From Trichuris trichiura (taxonomy: Eukaryota > Nematoda > Enoplea > Trichinellida > Trichuridae), in NCBI GenBank assembly GCA_037903355.1, contig JBAJFE010000060.1:992001-1056000 (forward strand): a stretch of 64,000 nt of DNA, read 5' to 3'. Position numbers and translations under genes: made by a program. Positions 11,671 through 23,325 of the stretch are shown here, one piece after another. Under the pieces are notes generated by a model. The model was not told the DNA's origin and did not search any database. It saw only the letters and a program-made list of their open reading frames with translations. Positions within the stretch are counted from its first letter, which is position 1, and each line of letters begins with the position of its first letter.

Positions 11671-13810
11671 ATGTCAGCTTTGTCGATTCTGCCTCATCTT
11701 TTCGCCTTTTTACTTCTGTTCATAATTTGCGGCGCCGAAGTTCGGTATTTTCCTTCAGTCAATTTGGTTATGTCAGTAAGACTTGAGTTGGAATTTCAAA
11801 ATTTTTGCATTTGCTCTGTAGAGTTGCGTTTTTACTTTATAGATGCCGGTAGGACTTAGAAAAGACACTGTCTTTCAGTAAAAAAACCAACAGCAGTCTA
11901 AACAGTAGTTTGTTTATGCAGCTATACAATGGTTGCATCCGTACAGGTTTTGCCAATGGTCAAGATCTAATGTTTGCTTAATTAACCAAGACTTTATTAA
12001 TCCTTATGATTTTTTGAAAGCTTTGTTTGTTTACTTTCCTAAAATGGAAATGTCTTTTTTAGAATTCCGCTGAGAACAGTTGACGCAGGGACTACGCGTT
12101 CAAAAAACGTTTCTGAGAATATGAACGAGCAGTCGTTGAAACTATTGGGCCAACAGAGGCTTTACGATTATGCAAACGTAAGCAACAAACTATAGTTGCA
12201 AGATTTATAAAACAAAAAAAAATTATTTTCACTCCTCAAAATAAGCAACTATGAATTGAAACTTGAACATAGCCATTACTTTAACAAGCGCTTCTTTTTG
12301 TCAGATTTTAACCATTGGTGACATCACCATTGGCACACCTCCACAGACTTTCAGCGTGATGATTGATACAGCATCAGCGGATACGTGGATTCCTGGAAGA
12401 TATTGCTCTTATAGTGGTTGTGGTAGGTCGATAAATTCAAGCACCATTCATAAGACTAATGATACGACAATCTAGGGAGCATGAAAGAGTTTGATTCATC
12501 TTTAAGCAGCACCTATTACAGAAATGGTCTAAAAGTAGCCATAGGACATGGACCAGGAACAGTATACGGATTTACCGCTGCGGATAGCATTTGCGTAAAT
12601 CAGCTGGCACAGCCGGCTTAGTAACACGTATATTTTAATTTCCCTTCAGATGGTGAACCTTTGTTCCCGGAGGCAAGAATTTGTAGAAGGTTACCAAACC
12701 AGCTGGTATTATTGGAACTTTCCTTATGATGGCGTTCTTGGCTTGGCATTCCCTGCAAGTTCGCAAATCTATTCGAAAAACATGGTCATCAACTTGGCAG
12801 AAAGCGGCCTCTTGAGTCAGCCCATATTTACGATATGGAAAGCACGACAGAAATTGGAGATGAAGTATGTATTAGTAAATCCTTCATTCCTTCTTTGAGA
12901 ATACAAAACTTAAATACAGATATTTGGGCACGAAGGCTAATCCCGAAAAGTTAGTTGCGTCATGTAAAACGTTTTTCTTTATTTCCAAATCTAACTGAAG
13001 AGCTTTAAGTGAGTAAATCCGCCCCACTTGACCAAATGATTTGCATTTATCTTTCGGCTATGGAAAAAATGTTTTGTTTACTTTTCCTAGGAATGCGAAC
13101 TACTTTCGAAGAGCTCAGAAAGGCATTGAGTCTGGTTTACTTACTGTTGGAGCTCAGGACAGTCTGCATTGCTCAGCTTCATGCTTGTACGTAACTACAG
13201 CGCGCGACTACTGGCGTTTCACAGTCAACAGGTAACTTTCTGTTGGTTTTTTTCTATTAACTTTTCGCTTAAACCTTTAGGGGTTATGTTCTCTCAGAAG
13301 GTTTTCCTGAAGGCAATAAAACCAAGGCGTACTACCGCACTTTTAATGCCATTGTTAGTTCATCTAGCTTACTGATTCACGGGCCAAGTTATGACATATG
13401 GAATATTGCTACGCGCTTGGAAGCCTGGTACAGCACATCATATGCTATGGTAATAACTTTTCCATTTCAGTAAAGTTGTAAATAAGAAAGTGATTTTGTT
13501 TTGTAGTATATGGTTGATTGCAAGCTGGCCAAATCGCTGCCTGATGTTATACTAACAATAAATGGGGTGGACTTACCGATCAGCGCAGAAAACTACATCA
13601 TAAAAGTAACATAAGTTATTAGTTAATGTTTAGTTCCTTTTTTTGATTTCTCTTTTTCAGACGTCTACTGGAGTATGCCTTTTGGCTTTCCAGAAAATGG
13701 CGCCAACACCTAAGTTCGACTGGGTACTCGGCGAACCTTGGCTTCAGCAGTACTGTCATGTGCATAATGTCCAAAATGGACAACTGGGCTTTTGCACTTC
13801 CTTGATGTAG
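11671..13810 (+). CDS. Secreted pepsin-fold protein, predicted inactive aspartic protease homologue (paralogue A)
   Basis: Family A1 fold, 399 aa. Nine exons: 11671-11744, 12063-12177, 12305-12422, 12476-12594, 12650-12864, 13091-13231, 13281-13449, 13507-13605 and 13661-13810. All have GT-AG borders and consistent phases. Exon 1 is a hydrophobic signal peptide ([12 protein letters not shown]). Exon 2 carries an IPL propeptide start. Exon 3 has the first catalytic loop as DTAS instead of DTGS. Exon 4 holds the flap region, with GHGPG replacing the usual YGxG. Exon 5 has YDGVLGLAF. In exon 7 the second catalytic loop, normally DTGTS, reads SSSSL before HGP; the Asp position is Ser (codon 13357-13359). 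Exon 9 keeps [11 protein letters not shown]. The fold is conserved but the catalytic pair is not, so proteolysis is unlikely; a binding, decoy or structural role is inference. A start at the upstream GTG is not needed. Confidence 0.9.
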
Positions 13811-14726
13811 ATGCGTTGTCTATTGGTCAGCTTAATTGTATCGCCATTTTGTAATTGCATTCTCAATATTAACTTACAACTTCTTTCTGCACAGATAAAC
13901 GGAGGCTGAAATGATCATGTTATTGTCAACAAGTTCTGCGTAGGTGCTAAGTTTGCCTGCTGAGATGCCAATATTTGCTGGCGCTGTTTTTTCTATCTCC
14001 ATTGATAACGTTCGAAAAGGGGGAACTCTAAACAGTTTTTGGTAAAAGTTTTGAACGCAGAGATGTAACAAAACTTAAAAAGTTCTGTTCCAAATGACCT
14101 TGGTAGCCTTTCACAGTTTTAAAAAAATTTTAGTCGTCGAAATCACGTATGCAGAAGATAAAGCGGATAAGTATCCCATGTAATAATTCAAAAATGTTGA
14201 CGTTTTTGTTCGAACGATTATGAAGCCTTTGCAAAGTTTTGAGCTGCACTAATTCTGCATAAAATCTTTTGATTATTCTTACAAGAAGCTGTGCAGCTGC
14301 ACAGAAAATTGAAAGGACGATATGTTAGCATGTCAGCACTTTTCACTGAAAAAAATCTTTTTTTAAAAAATAGACACGTAAGCTTTCACGAGCATATGCT
14401 GAAAATGTGTAAACATTTATTTCTTAGACGAAACTATCTGGGCTGATTAAATCGCATAACCTGTTTCAACATCAGAGCTTATTCATAGGCTCAAAGTTAC
14501 TAAGGTAAAAAGAAAACAACGATAAATGAAACAATTCTGCAAAGGAAACTTTAATCGGGACGTTATCAACTTCAACAAATTTTTTCGCTAAGAACAAGTG
14601 GAAGATAAAAGTAATACATCTTTTGCTATCCAACATCTTTTATTTATTGTTCGTCAACAAGGCAAACACAGCGCAAAAGGCATTGTATATATAAGCAAAC
14701 GCAGCATAGAAAGGTCTGAACTTCTT
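13811..14726. other. Intergenic spacer between paralogues A and B
   Basis: About 0.9 kb of AT-rich sequence between the stop of one pepsin-fold gene and the signal-peptide exon of the next. Nothing else is recognised in it. Confidence 0.5.
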
Positions 14727-17063
14727 ATGGTGACAATGCTGAAATTCGCAATCGTCCTTACTCTTTTGTCCGTATTTTGCGAAGGAACAGTTCGGTAATA
14801 TCCTCCCTTTGAAAGTTGCTGAGTAAAGCAAGGATAAGCAGGCTTTAGTTACGTGTGTGTTCATATGTATGCTAATTAATTTTAACGGGAAAGCATACTT
14901 CAGAATGTTCACCCAAAAATTCTATTGCTAACAGCAAATGGATTAAATGTTAGTTCTCTTTAAATAATGCATATTGAAAAATGTTTGTTCCTTCATGGCA
15001 GGCTGCTCATGCGATCTGTGGTTAGCCGCACTGCACAATTGGTTTTTTAAAACGTTCATTCATAAATGAATCTTGAAAGGCAACCGCATCGGCTGGAGAG
15101 TGCAGTATTTCTTACTATAGAAGAAGGGACTAAAACCTTTAAGTGCACTTTGTCCTCTATATTCTGTACTTCAAAACAATCGATAGTTCTGTTTAAGCTT
15201 GCTCATTTTTAGTGTTCCACTGGAAATTGTGAAACTGAAAAAAAGAAATGCAGACGATCCTATTGCCATCAGCCAAACGACTGGACAACCTGGCTCTGAC
15301 TATCTACTACTTTACAATGAAGCGAACGTGAGCACGACAACTAATTATAAATTTTAAAAATTCCGCAGATTATTAATTAGTTCTAAAGTAGCCAGCAGAA
15401 AAATCTCATCATGTAAGCTTACATCTTTTCAGACTGTAACAATTGGAGAAATTAAAGTAGGAACCCCGCCACAGATATTAAATGTTGCGATTGATACATC
15501 AGTAGTAGACCTGTGGCTACCAGGAAGATTCTGCCCATTCTATGGTTGCGGTAGGTTGCTACGTGAAGTTGCAGCCGCTTGAGGGTTTACATAATATAAT
15601 CAGGGAAGAAAAGAATCTATGATTCATCCAAAAGCCAAACATTTACCGGCACTGATCGAACGACTATTTTTGATTACCAACAAGGAACGGTCTACGGAAC
15701 TGTAGTTGCAGATAAAGTTTGCGTATGGATAAGTGTACTCTGAATTCATTCATTTTAAATTAACCGACGTGTCCGATCCAGATTCAATCTTTCTGCTCAG
15801 AGAAACAGAGCTTTATACAAGCTTACCAGACGACCTACAACTTTTGGGAAATTCCTTACGATGGCGTCCTTGGACTGGCTCCTTCACAAGACTCACTGAT
15901 AAGGGAAAGCAATGCAATCACTAATATAGTTCAAAGTAAAGCCTTGAATCAATCGATATTCACCATATGGAAAGCCAGAAAGCCATGGACGTAAGTTTTT
16001 TTCTCTAAGGCTTCAGTAACTAACAGTAGCATTCAACTTTTCCTGCCACTAATAAATCTTTAACTTTTCTCTGCTCACAAACAAGTTTTCATCATTTATT
16101 TAGCATTTCACTTTTGCGAAAACAAAAGTCGTCACTTTCGGCAATAAATGCTGACAGAAAAGGGAGAAGTCCTACCTATAGTTATATCCATAATCTTCAA
16201 AGTAAACTAAGCTTTTATAATATCTACTGGCGTTGCTACTTGAGTAGCGCTCTAGTAAATAACAACAATCGTTCTATCGCATTGTAATAGAGACAAAATG
16301 AAACTGAAATAACGCCAAAAATTGAGCCATTGAGTCTTTTTAATGAGTGGAGCATTGTTTGAGGACGTCGACAAAGACAGAAAGCGGATTGCTTACAATT
16401 GGTGATTATGACAGATTGCACTGTTCGAGCTTTTGTACCTACAGACCAACTTCGTATGGACGCTGGCATTTCAATATAGATGGGTACTTTGCGTTGCAAA
16501 GTTTCTTGTAGTCATGATATATATTTTTTTCATTTAAGAGTTTCCGTAGGGCAGGCAACTTTTTCGAAGAGAAATTTGACGAAAGCGCAATACCACAGTT
16601 CGTATGAATGCAGTACTAGTTCATCTTTACCGTTCATTCTCGGCCCACAGAAGGAAATAATGAGGATTGCTAGATTGCTAAAAGCAAAATACAATCCACT
16701 GTACAGATTGGTAATAAAACAGAAAGCCATTCTACTTCCAATTCTAAAAATCTATTTCAGTTCTACATCAATTGTGATGATGAAAAAACGCTGGCGCCGG
16801 TTTGGTTTAACGCTGAAAACGTAGCTCTGCCGATAAACCCCGAAAATTACATAATCAGAGTTTGTTTCTTCAGTCGCACTTATGTAATGGGACGTGCTTT
16901 TGTTTTCTTTTAGATTTCAAACATGTGCCTGCTCGCTTTTCAAATGAATACCCAATTTCGATACGGACCGGACTGGGTGCTTGGAGAACCTTGGTTTAAA
17001 CAGTACTGCGTTGTTCATGATTTTACTAATAGGCGAATAGGATTCTGTCCGTCAATGATGTAG
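14727..17063 (+). CDS. Secreted pepsin-fold protein, predicted inactive aspartic protease homologue (paralogue B)
   Basis: Second family A1 paralogue, 389 aa. Nine exons: 14727-14794, 15213-15327, 15433-15550, 15604-15722, 15782-15990, 16364-16483, 16539-16710, 16761-16859 and 16914-17063. Exons 3, 4 and 8 are exactly 118, 119 and 99 nt, the same as in A and C. A signal peptide (FAIVLTLLSVFC) and a VPLEIVK propeptide start are present. The first catalytic loop is DTSV, so the Asp stays but the usual Gly-Ser is lost. The second loop reads SSSL before the ILGP anchor, with no Asp (Ser codon 16618-16620). WVLGEPWFKQY is kept. It is the most divergent of the three, with a shorter exon 6. The exon 6 acceptor (tttgag) has a weak pyrimidine tract. 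The start could instead be the ATG at 14736. Confidence 0.86.
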
Positions 17064-18052
17064 ACTAACCCTGTACAGCAAATGGTCACTGGAAACGCCT
17101 TCGCTAGCCTGCGCATCATTTATTCAGTTAGAATAAGTTGACAACTCGTTTGCAGTTTCTTATGACATTTTCACTATTCATAAAGCTTCTTGAGCATTAT
17201 TCCTTTCCACGTTTCCATTTATAAATTGCCCAGTGTCGTCATGCCTATGAACATTCTTCCTCAATGATTCTGCAGTGAATTTGGGTCTTTCGAATGCTAC
17301 AGGTCAATAAATTTTTACAAACATTTCAAAATCAAAACTTCTTCACCCCTCTGTACGTTTCAGTTCGAGCAACGGTAATTTTCATTCATATACATTTGCG
17401 CCTTTCCCGTTTAATCATATATACATCGTTCACTGTGGTCAACTGTCCATACAGATTATGTGTTATTTATATTCAGCAGTGACGCTTTATCATTCTCTTT
17501 GTGAGGAACTGATTTTGAGTTAAAGAAATTAATCTGATAATGTTGACTGTAGGCACTTTATGGGTGTTATGTTATTATTGTAATAATAATTTTTTTCTTT
17601 TTCTTCGTATTATTAGTATTATTGTTTTATGCCAGAAAGGAACCTGCATTTCTCAGACCGAATAAATGCCTCACTTTGGTTTAAGACTTACGCTAGAAGC
17701 TACAGCGGGCTTTAATTGGGCTAAGAAAAAGGTAAGCTAACATTTAGCTTCAAATAGCATCTCTTTCCCTTTAATAGATAGGCTGACGAATGAATATTTA
17801 TTCAAAGATGCTTCGAGCTGGACGTTCGACAACTGTTCCAGTAAAATAAACTATTTTAAGAATAGCGGAAAAGAGATGGACCAGTGAATCGGTTCAAAGG
17901 TAGTGAAAAGGGAAATGAAAATATTTGGAATTGCCATCATTGGCGGTAGTGAGGCAGTCTATCGAAAGACGAAACATGCCTATTTCAGCAACTTTCGGTC
18001 TTTCCCAACAATGCCCCATTGTTCTCCAAATCCTGCGATACTGAAAGACTTT
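17064..18052. other. Intergenic region between convergent genes
   Basis: About 1 kb between the stop of paralogue B (+) and the stop of the ZP gene (-). It contains T-rich stretches and possible AATAAA signals near 17661. No gene is seen. Confidence 0.5.
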
Positions 18053-20462
18053 TCATCCAGCTCGTTTGGTAAGCTGATCTACGCTTGACGTGGTAAAGTA
18101 GTATCTCACTGCTTCGTCGGAAGAATGACGAGCAAGGCAAGTTTTACGCATATAACAATAGAGCGCAAGGCATGTGCCAGCCACAAGAAGGCTCAAAATA
18201 CTGATCATTGAGCAGAATATAATATACTGATTACTGCAAGTGAACGACAATTCCTCGCTAGAATTGAATTCCGATTCGAACCATCTTCGGTGGAATGGTT
18301 GTTTCGCCTTTTCTTTTTTATCTAAGAAAGGAAACGAAAATTAACATATTTATCTTGAACACTTAGACCTGAGCCGGCTACAGCGGCTAAGCTATCAGTT
18401 TCAGCTCTGATATAGGCACGCAGGGGCGTACTCAGCGCTATACAATCTCTCTCACTTACCAGCTTGTTGTTCAGCGCTTGTCGATTCTACTTCCGAGTCG
18501 ATTACCAGAATATCCGGCGTTATAACATCAATGTTGATAGCCTGTCCACTGTCTCGTAGCTTTGTCGTTATTGCTCTTTTTCGCAGTCTATCTTCACGAC
18601 GATTCGAACATACGGGTGGCTTAAGAAAAAAAATAGTTCACAACATTCAAAAGCTACTCTTGCGCTCACTGAAAGCGATTGGCATCCGTCGTTCAGCTTA
18701 TTGCATATCTTGATTTGACACTTGAAATGGACAAAAGAATAGTCAGGATATTTGAATACTTCGGTTTTAGCGTAGGCCAGGCCTAAGTCATTGTTGTAAA
18801 GCAGGTCGGGAAGCAGGTCGCGATCTTTGCTGCACCTGGAAATTAAGTAGCTTTTTATAAGGTCGCTCATTAATTATTTGCTTGTGTTTTTTACACGCGT
18901 TTGGGAGCAAAAGATAAAGATGAACAACACGTTCAATAAATATGGCTTGGATCGGTAGGTGATTTTGGCAGCGACATTTTACTACCGATAAGAAAAGACA
19001 AGGCCTAAGAAAGCCTTTGATACGCTTTTTTTCAATAAAAATAAACGTAAATGGCAACGTCTATATTATGTGCGCACTGTTTAAGAAAAACATTTACTCC
19101 AGAATTTTAAAGATAAAAGCGGGAGAGGTCTTCCTGAGCTCTTCTTCTACGTTTTTTTAAAAACTGGGCACAAACTACCCACAGAAAAGCGGCAGGCTTT
19201 CTCAATCAAAGAACATAAGTTCTTGAAGACGACGTTTTTCGTGTAGGTGACTTAAGTTTCCATATTTAAAATTACGTGATGGTCAAGTTGGTATTTTACC
19301 GAATTGAACCCGTCTTTCGTCACTCAGCAACATGATTCAGCGTAGCTTAACTGCTTTATGGAAGCTACCGTTGGCGTTAAGACTTAATTTCCGTGAGAAA
19401 AAAATTTTTATGAATTCAGCTCAAGTGACTTTTGAAATCTACAACTCTTTCGATGCACCCGGAGAGGAAGGGCAAAAACATTAACGAAAACATTCCGCAG
19501 GCAATCCATTCCCACGAAAATATCCCGCTGACAGGAAACTAAGAGATGAATAAAGAAAACTGCTTGCTGAATAAAGTAGAGTACCCATCGCTGTCGACAA
19601 TCTCCGTATTTCTACCTTGTTGGTCTTCTACATAGCAGCTGTGAACCAGCATGCCGTATATCTCTGAAATTTTAACTTTAACCCGATAACGATTAGGCTT
19701 GCATCTATCCGCCTTACCATTGTTGCCAGCGCACTCCCATCGATGAAACACTTCGTCACCAACCTTGGCCGAACGCACTACTGGACCATTGAAGCTGTTG
19801 CTACGTACGGTGTAGCTGCACTTGGGCGGATCCATCATCATTTCAATGGCTGTAGTCGGTATCTTTCTGCAGGGAAATAACATTTCAAAACGGGGATAAC
19901 TCAATGGAAAAGTGGTAACTTACCCAACTTCGAACTGCGACGTGACCGTAGTGTCCAACTCGGCGTAGAAGCAGCGAATATGAAAGCTCCTATCGCCGTG
20001 TGTTATAAAAATCGGATGAAACTGGACAACAACAGTGCTCGCGTATGTAACACCTTTCGGGGAGAGCTGAACACCGATTGGATAAGCGTATAAACAAAAA
20101 AAAGATGGAATGATTACCGAGCGGATTCTTTCCGTACCGCACGCATTGTAGTCCATAACCATTTCAATGTTGGTCTTGTTGTCTACTCCCGGATGACGAG
20201 CAAAATCTTTGGAGCATTCGGCTCGCTGCGAGTTTCCCCGGATGAACATACGACCTTGGAACGGTTGGCCTGTTCTCAAGGATATTTTTATATTTCGTTC
20301 CCGACATTCGACCAATGGTTCAGAGCTAATCGAATTTCCAAAAGAGGTTGCCGCCGAGGTGAAAAACAAAGCCTGATAAAAAGAAACTCCAAAAGGGTGG
20401 CCAGTCGCCGGCAAAATGCTTACCAGGAGGCCAGTTAGGATAAACAAAGCCCAATGAGGCAT
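18053..20462 (-). CDS. Cuticlin-like ZP-domain transmembrane protein
   Basis: Apical extracellular-matrix protein; nematode cuticlins polymerise through the ZP domain in cuticle layers and alae. Five minus-strand exons: 20462-19924, 19866-19585, 18835-18670, 18619-18460 and 18321-18053, with consistent phases, 471 aa. An N-terminal signal peptide (LFILTGLLVSILPATG) is followed by a full ZP domain. ZP-N starts near VECRERNIKISL, and the Cys pattern runs through ACGTERIRS. ZP-C includes KVGDEVFHRWEC and YGMLVHSCYVED. Next comes the typical cuticlin tail CQIKICNKLNDGC, then a dibasic cleavage site RLRKRA for release. A linker and one membrane segment (FCSMISILSLLVAGTCLALY) end in a short cytoplasmic tail. 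Orientation is opposite to the flanking pepsin-fold genes. Which cuticlin is orthologous cannot be told from sequence alone. Confidence 0.88.
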
Positions 20463-23325
20463 TTCGAACAATGGTTCAGCACCCCAGCCGCGATCGTCAC
20501 TCGTGTGAAGAGAGAATGGAGAGGATGATTACTATATATGACCGACTGGTGAACACTGGTGTAGTCCAAGGTTGACCGACAGGTTGGTGCTCCGCTACTG
20601 TTGGCAACCGTTGTAACACGTGTCCATTTTTGTAATGCATTTGCGTTCGCTGGCCTTTCAAACTGGTACGCTAAGGAAAACGCCTTGACGACGATTGGAT
20701 AGCTATTGCAAGAATATGCGGATCTGAAGCATGCCTATTGCCTGCGGGTAAATCTACTGAACGTTTGGTTTCCGCGGTCAAAGGGCTCGCCCCATTTAGA
20801 GGTTAATTGCCATCACTTTTGACTAAATCTGGTTTTCACCAACTGATGTTGCCAAGCAAACGTTGTCAAACGATGGTCATTACCAACCGGACGCTAGCTG
20901 TCAGTTGTGGTGTATTGACCGAAACGACTCATTCACCTTTGCTCTGTCATCGCCCTGTCTGGACATTCGAACTGATGCCATGGTTGCCATAATTGGCTCG
21001 CAAATGCCCTTGCGACAAACAGTAGCTACTTACCGCGTCTACGTTTTTAGTTCCTCTTCTCTCCGAGCAAAGAAAAGTGCTTGGCACCACAAGACGAAGA
21101 AGAAGACCTCAAATGGTCATTAGGAAATGAAAAGTTATGCATAGCCGACTTTGCCGAACTGTCCAGCCTATCTTACTAGAAAAAAGTTCGAAACTACAAG
21201 ACTGCCGAGGGGCCGACGACCTCCTATATCCTTGGAAAATATTTGCATCACCGCAAATAGGTTTTGCACGGCGAGTCTACCTTTGATGGCTGCCTGCTGA
21301 GGCGGCAATTTTCAACCATCAAAAAGTTCCTCCCACGATGATGCGCCATAATGGCTGAAATGAGTGGCCGCTTTCTCAGACCAGTTTGCATGAGCAAAAT
21401 CGTTAAGCCCTTTTAAGGTCTTCTTCATGAAATGTAATGAAGGCTTGTTGCAGCGTCGAAATACTTTCACTGATCGATACTTGAAGTCATCTTAACTGCA
21501 ACCTATGTTGTTACGATCATTCGAACAACGTTAGCATGTCCAGAGCAATTTGTGTGCTATTGGCTCTGCCCATCTTCACTTAGGGAAGTCAATAGAACGT
21601 CAAATGCATTGCTCCTACAATGTTTAACCTTTAGAGGTGATGAACTACTTGATTTCTCTGGTCAAAATCTCCACCTTCTTTCCTTCGCTAAGCAAAATAA
21701 ATAGTCATTCTGTGGTGCACGCTTAGATGTGAAATTTTCAGTTTGAATATGCTCTACGTTAACTATGTTGCAAATCCCGTGACTACTCTTCCTTTTATTG
21801 CTTACGTTCAGCCTAGAGCCTCACCATTAGAAGCAGTTTAGTTTCCGTTGTGATTGAAATGGAGTAAAGCAGTTAAATCTTGGATGAAAATGGGTCTCAA
21901 AACATACGACCTCTATAAAGACGATCTTCAAACATAAGTAACGGGTATACGATAGGCAGCAACTTCAAACCTATTGGCATAACTTTGCGGCAGTGCATTT
22001 CTCTGGAACGCTTTACATGGGAAAATGACTTCTTGATGACTTCTTGATCTAGTAACTGCCGGTTTAGCGAAAAGTAAGCTAAACGTTTTAGCATGGCATA
22101 TTCCATTTATGGTGAAACTTTTATTATTCGATCGTTCTTGCTCAGGGGTAATCAATATAACGAAATATTCTGATAATTCAGCTTTTCTGCTCTTTGTAAG
22201 CGTTCTAGCTTTGTTTATTGAACCCAGTTTTTAAAACCTGTTGCAGGCGTCTATAGCTGTGCAGTTTATTCTGTAGAAAAACTAGCTTCCTAAAAGAAAG
22301 CGAATGCCAAAAAAGTAAGGCTGAACAAAACTGAGCGTTAAGCAATGCAAGCAACAAGTTTCAACCGGCAGCAGAAACATTGAAACTTAACCCATGCTTA
22401 GACTTTCTCAATTAATGATAATAAAAAGGAACATCCTTCAAAAAAAAGAGAATGGAGTGGAGAACTGACGGACTTGCAATATGAAAATTGCAATATTTTT
22501 CAGCTTCTAAAGGATCTAAGAATTTTTTTAGCTATCTAGAATAAACGAGGTCTCGGGTAATAAAGATTATATTGTGGTAGACCCAACAAGCGTGATGGAA
22601 AGCTCATGTATTCTTCTTCGGCGAAGGAAGCTGCCATTAGTCCCGCAAGTTGAGGCAGTCATATTTACGTGTAGTTTGAAGTAGCCATAAATGAAGATTC
22701 AAGAACGTTGAAAGCGACATAAAAGCCTTATACGGAATGCTGCGCTCTTTGTAGCTGCACGGTGCTTAATTCCAAGTGTGACAGATCGCTACGCTTATTG
22801 TTTGTACCATTATTATTTGCCATCTATTCACATGGTGACAGCTTCTTCCAAACATACGATCGAATGGACAAAACCTGCATCACTACATCAACATGCAGCT
22901 TCGCCTTAAAAGGGAGGTATTTACTTCATTCAAGTCGAAAGCTGACTGAGCAGGCTTGGCAGCGGAATTCCTCTATTTATTCTCAACAGAATAAATACTC
23001 CCAAACGGTGTGTACGCTTTGTCTTCATTTATTCATTAGGCAAAAAGGGAAACTGTTAATTTTAGCTTAAAGGAAAAGCAGCATTTTAAACAGAATTTAA
23101 AAAGAGCAAATTGGAATACGTCCATCTAATTTTATTTCTTGTTTAGACAAACGTTCAAGCGTACGCTGTTAGTAAATCCATTAACACTATAAGCGAGATG
23201 AATGAATGGCCCGTCCAAAATGTGCAAATATTAGCTCAGGTAAACCTTTATTTTCACCTGACCAGGAAAACTGACGTATTTAAGAGCTGACGGGTTAAGC
23301 TCTTCTGGCGGTTTTCGTCACTTCA
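20463..23325. other. Divergent intergenic region
   Basis: About 2.9 kb between the 5' end of the ZP gene (-) and paralogue C (+), so it should contain both promoters. A degenerate exon-like fragment near 23148-23238 is listed separately. A short open frame around 22762-22920 has a hydrophobic LLFVPLLFAIY stretch but no in-frame ATG. Nothing else is recognised. Confidence 0.45.
23148..23238 (+). pseudogene. Possible remnant of a fourth pepsin-fold paralogue (exon 2-like)
   Basis: After an acceptor-like tttag, an open frame of about 30 codons ends at a donor-like CAG|gtaaac. It contains SINTISEMNEW, which resembles exon 2 of paralogue A ([11 protein letters not shown]). The upstream hydrophobic frame near 22790-22840 could be the matching signal-peptide exon, but it lacks an ATG. 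No exon 3 to 9 relatives follow before paralogue C starts. Either a truncated copy or a chance resemblance. Confidence 0.28.

Noticed and set aside
22762..23070. 102-codon frame with a hydrophobic start as a new secreted-protein gene
   Set aside because: No in-frame ATG and no exons that continue it; kept only as context for the possible pepsin-fold remnant.
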